Assembly (NCBI RefSeq): GCF_000003815.2
Contig: NC_049983.1
Location: 27,862,351-27,926,350, forward strand
Length of the DNA stretch: 64,000 nt
Reading direction: 5' to 3'
From: Branchiostoma floridae
Taxonomy: Eukaryota; Chordata; Leptocardii; Amphioxiformes; Branchiostomatidae
Under the pieces are notes generated by a model. It did not search any database and was not told the origin of the DNA. It saw only the letters and a list, made by a program, of their open reading frames with translations. Positions 22,891 through 36,119 of the stretch are shown here, in pieces (position 1 is the stretch's first letter; every line of letters begins with the position of its first letter). Position numbers and translations under genes: made by a program.

Positions 22891-25093
22891 AATCCCCTCC
22901 TGTCCATCAGGGTGATTTCCGCGGTCGTGTCCGTCTTGGTAAAGGTGCTGACGAGTGGCAAGGAGACCGAGAAACGTCTTCAGACATTTATGAAGAAGCC
23001 GAGGCCCTGAAACGGTCCGCCACGTACACGTCTGCAGGTAACAGACTCTATACAGTTTGCTATGAATACTGCTTTGTCGTGTGCCATCAGAATATTTGCG
23101 AAATATTGTCGTTATGAACTGTCTTAGGAGGATCACTGTGAAGGCTGGAATATATTTGCACAGTAATGTGGGCCCTTCATCCTGGCATGTAGGTATAAAT
23201 TTCCAAATGTCGTAACACCGATATGTTTTCACGATCTCTGCATTGTAAACATGCACCACATGTAAACAATGTCATCACTCTTAGTGGAAACGTTAATGGT
23301 GTCACATCGGCGAAGGCAATCTAGGTGAAGGAAATCCTATCCCTGATGGAGGATATAGTGAAGTGGGGAAAGCTGTCAAGTCTGATTCGAGCGGGAGCTC
23401 CGCCAAAGTACAAGTAAGCATTTTGACAAAAGATTGAAGTGAAATCTATAATTACCAAAATCAATATTTTTTTCTGATAGACCGCACGTATCCTGGTGGA
23501 GCAAGCGGCCGCCGTGCTCCCTGCAGCTTCATCCGCTCCCACCGCTACTACTTGTCTGCCGGCATTGTCGTGCTGCTGGGCCTAGTCGCTGTCGGCTTTG
23601 CCCCTCTGGCCTTCATCAATAAGAAGGTGAACACTTTATTGAGTGTTAAAAATTTTATTATATTTTCCTTACAGTAGTTTTGTTTCTTAAATAAATGGTA
23701 ATCAATATTTATAAACCTTCTGTAGTTGATGTTTTGAAGTCTGGCATCTTGAACCGTCTTCAGGAAATATCGGAACTGACCGTCACCGTTGACGCCTTGA
23801 AAGGCGACCTGGACAACGAGCGAAACCTGTATGCCGCCATGGAGCAGCGTCTTCAGGAGATGAGCAAGACGCCAGGCAAGTTGGAATGACCTTAGAAACA
23901 TTCGATTCGAAGGGACAAATACTAGTGTTTTCCTTATCTTCTTTTCAATACTGATGTTTGAAAACGATTCGTAATTGTATTTTTATCAGGGCCACCTGGA
24001 CCTCCCGGAGAAAAGGGAGCCATGGGGCCAGCTGGTCCTGTGTCTGTCGGGCCTCCTGGACCTCCGGGAGAAAAGGGAGCCCTGGGGCCAGCTTGCCCTG
24101 TGGGAAAGGACGGGCCGCCCGGACCAGTTGGGCCCCGAGGGCTGAATGAACCCGTCGGGCCGCCCGGTCCAACAGGGATGTCCCAGTCTCCAAGCCCTGC
24201 CGGACCGGCTGAACATGCAGGTGAGGTTCACATTCCACCACGTACAGAAAGCTTAATTGTACAATTCTTTCACAATCACTCAACCAATTAGTCGACATGT
24301 AAGTATTTCCTTATTGAAGAAAGTCAGCATATATTTAGCAGTATTTCCGAAGTATTTGCAAATTTTTCTTCCAGTATCTTGCACCGAAGGTTACACAATG
24401 AGGCGCAGAATCTGCTACAATGCCTTCAAGATAGAAAAGACCTTCAGCGATGCGGCCGCGGCCTGTGGTGAAGACGGCGGCACCCTCGCCATGCCCCGAG
24501 ACGCCGAGACCAACGGCTTCCTGGTCTCCTTGTACAAGTCCGTGAGCGACGGTACTACTGGATCGGCCTGCACCGTCAGCGCGAAGAGGGGAGCTTTGAG
24601 TGGGTGGACGGTTCTGCACTTGGTTACTACAACTCTTGGGCTCCGGGAGAACCGCATGGCTCCGGTGATTGCGTTGCTTACTCCGCATATCGGACAGGCA
24701 GGTGGATCAACTGGCGATGTGACATCAGGCATTACTTCATCTGCCAAGTCGCTCCAGGTACGTCATGTGAAGCTAACTTTGATGGAAATTATTGAAATGG
24801 AACAGCTTTTTTACTAATTCGACCCACTCACTCAGCCGGTCTCTCTCGCTATATGTATATATATGAACATCGATATCTATCTTGCTTTCATACTCACTCA
24901 CTCATTCACTCACTCACTCACTCAGCCATTCATTTACTCTTTTTTTTAAATCGAATTCGAATATCAAAGCATCTCTATTTAACTGTGAAAATTCCAAGTT
25001 CACATAATTTGAATCTTAGCAAAGTTGCGTTTCTCTTTTCAGCAGGGCAATAAACGGCAAGCGAAATTGCCACCACCAAATATATATCATAGC

Positions 25094-25350
25094 GTCGGGC
25101 GTGGCGCAACTGGTAGAGAGTTCGGCTCGGAACCTAGAGGTTCTGAGTTCGATCCCCGCCGTGTCACGCCCCGACGTTGTGCCCTTGGGAAAGGTACTTT
25201 ACACGACCTTCTCACTTCACCCAGGTGCAAAAATGGGTACCCTCTGTCTGTACCGTGTATGTGGCACTGTTAATATAAGTTACTAAAACTTGAGTGCAGT
25301 GCCACATTGTCCCAGTCTGTACAAAAAGCAAAATAGAAAAAAAAATATAT
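25094..25350 (+). mobile_element. tRNA-derived SINE, plus strand
   Basis: Box A TGGCGCAACTGG (25102-25113) and box B GAGTTCGATCC (25145-25155) have tRNA-like spacing. They are followed by TGCCCTTGGGAAAGGTACTT, also present in the SINE at 16845-17277, and an A-rich tail with ATATAT. It lies between the CTLD and terminal exon of locus 3. Confidence 0.8.
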
Positions 25351-25449
25351 ATATAAATCATCATTGCTGTTTATCGGCGAATTTGGTGAATTCGCATCGT
25401 TTGAATATTATCAAGGTTCCGTTTCTCTTTTCAGCACGTGGATAACCAG

Positions 25450-26880
25450 CAGGCCGGATTCCCGCCACCGCTCTTCATCCGTTCTCTGCCATCCGCTGGG
25501 TTCTTTGGAAGTAAATTTTGTATATCTTAAACTTTTTGTGATAAGGCACTCGGGTACTTTGGAAATGTTTACAATTCGTGGGCTGATGTTTCATCCCAAA
25601 TTATCACAGCTACAACTGGGCAGCTGCAGTTCCGTCAGCAGGCGCCAGGAGGCGGTTCTGTTGATGTTATCACGAGTATCCAGGTTATTCTTTTCTTGTG
25701 AGAATCCAGCAAAAAAAAACTTATGGAAAAGCAATCTCACCACCTTGATGAAGAATTTCAGTAGCAGGAAGTAAACGTCCAGTAATCATTGAGAGGCTTT
25801 AAACGGGCCAGCCCTGTTGTTACTTGTTTGGAAGGAAAAGCATTTTCGTCTGTCTTTGACCAATTGAAACACCTGTGAGTTATGTACCCATTTATGGTTG
25901 GTATAAAATAAGCTTGCACAAATTCATCCCGCTCCACTCACGCTTCTGGGGAATAGAATTGATCTATGTCAGACGTAGCTGATTTCAATGTAGACGATAT
26001 ATGACGTTCGTCCATCGGATGTCGATGAAGGCCTTGACTTATATAAGATACAATATTGTACATGTAATGCAAATGCCTGTCAGTATACTGTGCTATGGAA
26101 CAAGCACATCAGTAAGTCTGCTTAATAGAATGTGGTACATCTTATACTTTATCTTCATCATTCTCCTGCAGTAGTTTACAAGACTGTCCGATGTTTAGTA
26201 CAGCATCAGCCATCAGTCGGCTGCAGATGCAGATTACAGCAGATGGTGATGGAAAGATTACGTATCCTGGTGCACTATCAGTGGCCATGGTGTGCAGCGG
26301 ACAGGTAAAAAGGCAAAAAAGGCACTTTCAATATGAAAGATTTCTGTACAATTTTCTTCGATATTCAGCCAAATACATGTATAGTGCTGTACATAGAAAG
26401 GAGAATAAAATATGTCTGCATGACATGACTTGTCTTGCCTGAATATTTCAGTATCTTGTAGACAGCTACATGGCTGTTCTCGTATAGATATATGACCGAG
26501 GGCAATCTTTTTCTTACACTTTTTCTTTTTTGGCAGCTATTGTTATATGACTGTTCTCATAAGCTATTGCTTTATTCATACCGGCGTTTCGGTGACAGTA
26601 CGTTGTGTTAAACAATGGCTCTGTAAACAGAGTCACTTCATACAGTGACGCACCAACCGGGTGAAACTATTCACAGAGGTATAACCTCTTCGAACGGTGT
26701 TCGAACCTGCCTAGCTGCTCTCCGTGGCATGTACCTGTTTTGGGGCTCCATGACGGAGTGACTACGTAATCATATTCTTCATCTGCCCTGTTTACCACCT
26801 TGTCTGGTCATGAATACTGGCTGTAAAGTACTGGGAGGCAGCTGAACAGCGGACACTTGGGGTTACCAAATAAGGATCAC
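25450..26880. other. Locus 3 3' UTR and intergenic spacer
   Basis: Conserved array sequence: 3' UTR-like to AATAAA at 26404-26409, then spacer. 26191-26310 contains a short open segment (ISRLQMQITADGDGK...) seen in other copies, some disrupted. A decayed orphan transmembrane exon lies near 26540. Confidence 0.4.
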
Positions 26881-26904
26881 GCTTATAACTACCGAAGTAG
26901 TAAT

Positions 26905-27179
26905 ACTTCTACCACGACACTCCGAAACCGGATAAAGCCGTCGGCCTCGCCATTGGTTTAAAGTGTGCAGTGCGTGGGGAGAGGTTTCAACCCGAAGATT
27001 TGTCTGCAAATTGCAGAAAAACACATTCGCCTTGCGGCACACTCGCTGATCGTTCCATATAAGGGCTTGACTTTCAGCGCTTTTCCAGACCAATCGCGAT
27101 ATGATATGCCATATTCATGTATCTTGACGTTGGCTGTTGTAGACTGCACGCTCTTTTTGCTTGCCTCAGTACAGCCGAA
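26905..27179 (+). promoter_or_regulatory. Locus 4 promoter block
   Basis: CCATTGG, GCGTGGGGAGAGG, GATTTGTCTGC and CCATATAAGG at 27055-27064, 116 bp before the start codon. Confidence 0.6.
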
Positions 27180-29672
<2,493 letters not shown>

Positions 29673-30530
29673 GGATAAGCGTCGTGACGTCACCATTGCT
29701 CCTCTGTTTCCTGTCAGCAGCTGTAAAGCAGCTGAAAGTTACAACTGGGCAGCTGCAGTTCCGTCAGCGAGCGCTTGGAGGCGGTCGCGGTTATATCGAT
29801 GTTTTCACGAGTATCGAGGACAGAAAATCCCACCACCTTGATTAAGTAGTTCAGTTGTAAAATAGAATCCTTTAGAAGGAATCATTTAGAAGGTTAATTT
29901 TGTGCCTTAGAAATTAATTTTCCATATCTTAGAATTTGTGTTTAAACTGTGTGATTAGACACTCGGGTACTTTGCAATTCGTGGGTTGATGTTTCATCCC
30001 AAAATTTGTCTGAACAATTTTACTCTGTCATTGAAAGTGCAGTTTCTGAAGAGTTACAGACAAACATGTGTCCTTACCGTTCTCTATATTATAGCATTCT
30101 TTAATCGTTGAACCTTGCAACATGTATTTTATAGAATTTTTCTGTAGATGAATTATGAAATATACAATATACTGCATGTAATACAATTGCCTGCCATTGG
30201 TACAATGTTCTGTGTAGGCCGAACTTACATCAGTAAGTCTGCTTAATAGGATGTGGTTTATTTTATACATTGTCTTCAATAGTTTGACATGACAATGTTA
30301 CAAGACTTTCCGATTGTTTAGTACAGCATCAGCCATCAGTCGGCTGAAGATGCAGATTACAGCCGATGGTGATGCCAAAAATGACGTATCCTAGTCACTA
30401 TTATTGGCCATGGCGAGCAATGAAAAAAAAATACGCCACAGGCACTTTTAATGTTTTTTTCAGTACATATAAGATCATTTACCATACGGTCAAATACATG
30501 TATAGTGCTGTGCGTAGAAAGGGGAATAAA
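29673..30530 (+). other. Locus 4 3' UTR
   Basis: Conserved among copies, ending at AATAAA 30525-30530. A frame open in other copies (ISRLKMQITADG) is shifted here by an extra A. Confidence 0.5.
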
Positions 30531-31149
30531 ACTTTTCTGCATGACAGGACTTTTCTTGTCTGAATATTTCAGTATCCTGTGGGACAGCTACATGGCTGTT
30601 CTCATTTACATTGAATATATGAATGAGGGTCGTCTTTTCCACTTACTGTTTCATCTTCATCCACATACAAGATAACTGCAGGAACTACTCTGGTATTTCG
30701 GCAGCTACTGTCACATGGCTGTTCTCATAGTTGTGGGACTGGGGGTCATTTTTTACTGGATCTACTTCAAAAGAAAGTGATCATCCGTATTCCATGGTTA
30801 AATATACAGCTGTTCCTGTATCGATAGCATTTGATGTCTTTCGTTGGTAATATCTTTTACTGACTCACACCCATCCTCATCCCTGCCTCCCTGTGGAGTA
30901 TCAGCACCGTGGACAGCTGCTGGCCGATTCAGCAGCCGAGGGACATTACAGGCTTTCCGGCAATGGGTAATGAAGTAAAACCTTATATACATCTTCGAAC
31001 CTGCGAAGCTGTTCTTCGAGTGCTGTAACTGTATGTGGTCTCCACTGTGACGTAATCATACTTAGCCCTGTCTACCCGCCTTCTCTGGTCATGAATACTG
31101 GCTGGGAAAGTAGATGGAAGGCGGCTCAACAGCAGACACAACCGTCACT

Positions 31150-31440
31150 TCTACCGAACTAGTTTAACTTCTACACTGACACTCCGAAGCCGGATAATAC
31201 CACCGTCATCGTAATTGGTTGAAAAGTTTGCTGTGCGTGGGCAGAGGTTTCAACCCCGAGTTTCGTCTGCAAGTTGCAGAAAAACAAAAACAGCTTCATT
31301 CTGTGTCATACCCCGCTGATATTTCCATATAAGGACAAGAGTTTCAGCGCTTCTCTCAGACTTATCACGACATGATATTCAATATGCATGCATCTGTTGT
31401 GTAAGCAGAGCCTGTCAGGATAATGCACACGGCCTCGTCA
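31150..31440 (+). promoter_or_regulatory. Duplicated upstream promoter block of locus 5 with relic of exon 1
   Basis: A second copy of the block with CCATATAAGG at 31325-31334 is followed by GTGTAAGCAGAGCCTGTCAG, a decayed version of the first-exon start. It shows a partial tandem duplication of promoter plus exon start. Confidence 0.6.
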
Positions 31441-31662
31441 TTGGTAGAAAAGTTTGCAGTGCGTAGGCAGAACTCAAAGATTTGTCTGCCACTTGCAGAA
31501 AAACAACATGTCATTCTCCCTGCGTCATACCCCGCTGATCCTTCCATATAAGGACAGGAGTTTCAGCGCTTCTCCTAGACTAATCGTGATATCTTCTTCC
31601 ATATTCAAACATCTTGACGTTGCCTGTTGTAGACTGCGCACTCTTGGCTCAGTACAGCAAAA
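31441..31662 (+). promoter_or_regulatory. Locus 5 proximal promoter
   Basis: TTTGCAGTGCGTAGGCAGA, GATTTGTCTGCCACTTGCAG and CCATATAAGG at 31544-31553, 110 bp before the start codon. Confidence 0.6.
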
Positions 31663-33999
31663 ATGTACGAGCAAGCAGAGCCCGTCCGGACCACTTCCTT
31701 CAGCCCCGGTAGCGGCCAAACCAGCGGGCCGCCTTCCCAACCCCCTCCTGTCCATCAGGGTGGTTCCCGCGGGCGTGTCTGTCTTGGTAAGGGCACAGAC
31801 AAGTGGCAAGGAGACCGAGAAACGTCTTCAGACACGTACGAAGAAGCCGCGGCCGTGAAACGTGACGCCACGGACACGTCTGCAGGTAGCTGACTTTTTT
31901 GTATCTTGCCTCTTAAGATTATGAATAAACCTTTTTCCTGTCCAATCAGAATAATCTTTAAAAATGTGATATGATTTGTCCATCATATCATTTCTAATCA
32001 TGTAACGGGAGGATGGCGGGAGGTGAAGGTTAGATAATATTTGCACAATAATTTAAGCTCTGCATTTTGGCATGTGAAGAGAGCAATGGACTGATCTAAC
32101 TCCGCTATATACTTTACATATACGGAGGGTATGATTGGAACCTACGAACCTAAAAACGGAAAGAAAGGGAGGCCAAAGCTCCTCATTGACAACACGATGG
32201 AGAATGACGTAAAGTAAAGGACGCTTCCAAGTCTGGTTCGAGCGGGAGTCAAGAAATTGGCTCAGTAATTATATTGACAAGAGATTCATCTAAAACTTAT
32301 AATGGCCAAAACTAACGAATAATTTTCAACAGACCGCACATATCCTGGTGGAGCAAGTGACCGCCGTGCTCCCTGCAGCTTCATCCGCTCCCACCGCTAC
32401 TACTTGGCGGCCGGCATTGTCCTGGTGCTGGGTCTAGTCGCTGTCGGGCTCGCCCCTCTGACCTTCATCAATAAGAAGGTGCACACTTTATTGTGTGTTG
32501 AAAATTTTATTATCTTCTCCTCACAGTAGTTTTTGTTTGTAAAGTAAAACCGGGGAGCGAGTTTCCATGCGCCCCGCTTCCCGCGGACGAAAAGCAGAAT
32601 GAGAGCCCCGGTGTCGGTGGGCGGAAGTGTGAATAGGCAAGGACGGACACGCGGAGACCACGTGTGAGGACACAAAGACCGGGGACTGGGCCTGGGTTGT
32701 CGTGAATTAATAAAAATGACACCACTGACATGTTTCCAAAATTAAAATTTGTGAACCTTCTGTAGTTGATGTTTTCAAGTCTGACATGCTGAACCGTTTT
32801 TAGGAAATATCGGAACTGACCGTCAGCTTTGACGCCTTGAAACGCGACCTGGACAACGAGCGGAACCTGTATGCCGCCTTGGAGCAGCGTCTTCACGAGA
32901 TGAGCAAGACCCCAGGCAAGTTGCAATGGCCTAAAAAAAACCTTCGTTTCGAAGGGACAAAATACTTGTATTTTCCTTTAGTTATCTTCTTTTCAATACT
33001 GATTTTTAATACAATTCGACATTGTCTTTTTATTAGGGCCACCTGGACCTCCAGGCAAAAAGGGAGCCATGGGGCCAGCTAGCCCTCCAGGTGAAAAGGG
33101 AGCCATGGGACCAGCTGGCCTTGTGGGGAAGGACGGGCCGCCCGGACCAGTTGGGCCCCGAGGGCTGAAGGGACCCGTGGGGCCGCCCGGACCAGTTGGG
33201 CCCCGAGGGCCTAAGGGACCCTTCGGGCCGCCCGGACCAGTTGGGCCCCGAGGGCTGAAGGGACCCGTCGGGCCGCCCGGTCCAACAGGGATGTCCCAGT
33301 CTCCCATCCCTGCCGGACCGGCTGAACATGCAGGTGAGGAAGTGCTGAAGCTTACTCGTGTAGTTCTTTATTATTTCATTTCTCCGAAATATCTTTTAAA
33401 ACTATTTTCGCCACACGACACTGACAGCATAGTCTGTCCTGTCCAGACATGTAAGTAGTTTTATTGAAGAAAATCAGCATACATTTAGCAGTATTTCCCG
33501 AATTACTGCAATTTTTTCTTCCAGTATCATGCTCCGAAGATTACAAAATGCGGCGTGGAATCTGCTACAAGGCCTTTAGCACACATAAGACCTTCAGCAA
33601 AGCGACCGCGGCCTGCCGTGAAGACGGCGGCACCCTCGCAATGCCCCGAGACGCCGAGACCAACGACTTTTTGGTCTCCTTGTACAAGTCCGTGAGCGAC
33701 GGTTTGTCCTACTGGATCGGCCTGCATGATCAGCGCAAAGAGGGAAAGTTTGAGTGGGCGGACGGTTCTGCACTTGGTGACTACAACTCTTGGGCTCCGG
33801 GAGAACCGTATGGCTCCGGTGATTGCGTTGTCTACTCCGCATATCGGACAGGCAGGTGGATCGACTGGCCATGTGACAGCAGGCTTTACTTCATCTGCCA
33901 AGTCGCTCCAGGTACGTCATGTGAAGCTACCTTTGATGAAATGTATTGAAATGAAATGGACCAGCTTTTGTACTAACTCACTTAGCCACCGGTCTCTTT

Positions 34000-34059
<60 letters not shown>

Positions 34060-34125
34060 ACTCACTCAGAAGCAAATTCACATAATTTGAATATTATCAA
34101 AGTGTCGTTCGCCTTTTCAGCATGA
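31663..34125 (+). CDS. Locus 5: membrane collagen-stalk C-type lectin, 389 codons
   Basis: Exons: 31663-31885, 32333-32478, 32804-32915, 33037-33333, 33525-33911, terminal exon from 34121 with TGA 34123-34125. The joined frame is open. The tail has MYEQAEPV and DTYEEAAAV. The membrane segment is [20 protein letters not shown]. The longer stalk has about 28 triplets with three GPVGPRG-type units and one Gly-to-Ser break (PASPP). The CTLD has six cysteines and WIGL; the ligand site reads EPY and WID. The coil exon has a GC donor at 32916. The terminal exon shares a 40-nt deletion with locus 9. A (TA)n tract is at 34002-34056 and a poly(A) candidate at 34950-34955. Confidence 0.85.
32549..32712. 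mobile_element. GC-rich insertion specific to locus 5 intron 2
   Basis: About 160 bp of GC-rich sequence (starting ACCGGGGAGCGAG) interrupts an intron that is collinear in the other copies. No terminal repeats were recognised. Confidence 0.4.
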
Positions 34126-34955
34126 GGATAAGCGTCAGGACGTCACCATTGCTCCTCTGTTTTCTGTCAGCCGCTGTAAAGCAGCTGAAAATTACAACTG
34201 GGCAGCTGCAGTTGTTTTCACGAGTATCGAGGACAGAAAATTCCACCACCTTGATGAAGTAGTTCAGTTGTAAAATAGAATCCTTTAGAAGGAATCATTT
34301 AGAAGTTTCCCTGTGTGCCTAAGAAATTAATTTTCCATATCTTAAAATTTGTGTTTAAACTGTGTGAATAGACTCACGGGTACTTTGCAATTCGTGGGTT
34401 GATGTTTCATCCCAAAATTTGTCTGAACAATTTTACTCTGTCATTGAAAGTGTATTTTCTGAAGAGTTACAGAAGAACATGTGTCCTTACCGTTCTCTAT
34501 ATTACAGCATCCTTTAATCGTTGTACCTTGTAACATCTATTTTATAGATTTTTTTCAGTAGATGAATTATAATATATACAATATACTGCATGTAATACAA
34601 TTGCCTGCCATTGGTACAATGTTCTGTATAGGTCGAGCTTACATCAGTAAGTCTGCTACATTGGATGTGGTTTATCTTATACGTTATCTTCAATAGTTTG
34701 GCATGACAATGTTACAAGATGTTCCGATTGTTAAGTACAGCATCAGTCATTAGTCGGCTGCAGATGCAGATTACAGCAGATGGTGATGGCAAAATGACGT
34801 ATCCTGGTGCACTATCAGTGGCCATGGTGAGCAATGAACAGGCAAAAAGGCCAAATACGCCACAGGCGCTTTTAATCTTAACAGTTTAATGACACCTAAG
34901 ATCACCCTATTCAGTCAAATACATGTATAATGCTGCACAAAGAAAGACGAATAAA
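34126..34955 (+). other. Locus 5 3' UTR
   Basis: Array-conserved untranslated sequence ending at AATAAA 34950-34955. A decayed orphan transmembrane exon follows at about 35086-35152 without an AG acceptor. Confidence 0.45.
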
Positions 34956-35589
34956 ACTTGTCTACATGACATGACTTGTCTTGCCTTAATGTTTCACTAT
35001 CCTGTAGACAGCTATGTGGCTGTTCTTGTATAGACCGAGGGTCATCTTTTTCACTTACTGATTCATCTTCATCCACATACAAACTAACTGGAGAAACTGC
35101 CCTGGCATTTTTAGCAGCTACTCTCACATGGCTGTTCTCATACCTGTCGAACTAGGCCCATCTTTCATTGGATTTACTACGAAAGACCGATTCCATCATA
35201 ACATCTACAGGTGCTATTTCAGTATCGTTAGCAGTTTGTTGTGATACTCGTTGGAAAAAGGATAATCTTTTACTGACTCACATCCATCCTCATCCCTGCC
35301 TCCCTGTGGAGATTAGCTACTGCTGGCTGATTCTGGTCAGCAGCCGGGGGAAATTATAGGCTTTTGGGGGAGGGGAAGGAAGGGTAGCCTCATCTTAACC
35401 CGCAAGGCCTCTTTCAGTTGCATGTTCCTTTTTGTGATGTCCGTGACGGAGTGATTAAGTAATCATACTCTTCGTCTGCCCTGTCCACCCGCCTTGTCTG
35501 GTCATGATTACCGGCTGGGAAAGTAGCTGGGAGGCAGCTCAACAGCAGACACGTGAGGTTACCAAACAAGCGTCACTCCTACCAAACTC

Positions 35590-35900
35590 ACACTTCTACA
35601 GCGACAATCCGAAGCCGGATAATTCCGTCGGCCTCGTCATTGGATGAAAAGTTTTCAGTGCGTGGGCAGGTATTTCAGCCCGAAGATTTGTCTGCAGCTT
35701 GCTGAAAAACAAAAACAGCTTCATTCTGCGTCATACCCCGCTGATATTTCCATATAAGGGCAAGAGTTTTAGCGCTTCTCCCAGACTAATCGCGACATGA
35801 TATTCAATATCTCATGCATCTTGCACTTTGTCTACCGTAGACTGCGCACAGGTGTATGAGCAAGCAAAGCCAGTCAGGATAGTCACCTCGGCCTCGTCGT
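35590..35900 (+). promoter_or_regulatory. Duplicated upstream promoter block of locus 6 with mutated exon 1 start
   Basis: CCATATAAGG at 35750-35759 is followed near 35851 by GTGTATGAGCAAGCAAAGCC, the first-exon start with ATG changed to GTG (VYEQAKPVR). Confidence 0.65.
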
Positions 35901-36119
35901 TGGTTGAAAAGTTTGCAGTGCGTGGGCAGAACTCAAAGATTTGTCTGCCACTTGCAGAACAACAGCATGTTATTTTCCCTGCGTCAACGCCGCTGATCCT
36001 TCCATATAAGGACAGGAGTTTCAGCGCTTCTCCTAGACTAATCGTGATATCTTCTTCCCTATTCAAACACTTCACGTTGGCTGTTGTAGACTGCGCACTC
36101 TTGGCTCAGTACAGCAAAA
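35901..36119 (+). promoter_or_regulatory. Locus 6 proximal promoter
   Basis: GTGCGTGGGCAGA, GATTTGTCTGCCACTTGCAG and CCATATAAGG at 36002-36011, 109 bp before the start codon. Confidence 0.6.

Larger units (their letters stand above)
22630..25445 (+). pseudogene. Locus 3: C-type lectin family pseudogene
   Basis: Exons: 22630-23037, 23481-23626, 23764-23875, 23990-24220, 24375-24757, terminal exon from 25435. The first exon carries a 185-bp insertion relative to the 223-bp exon of its paralogues, which shifts the frame. In the CTLD, four bases are missing after GACGGT at about 24553, so the frame is lost before WIGL; the downstream half (EPHGSGDC, WINWRCD, FICQ) is preserved in another frame. 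The stalk has two glycine losses (ACP and NEP). Transmembrane and coil exons are intact; the coil donor is GC. The promoter and splice sites look normal, so it may still be transcribed. A sequencing error could mimic one lesion but hardly both. A poly(A) candidate is at 26404-26409. Confidence 0.8.
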
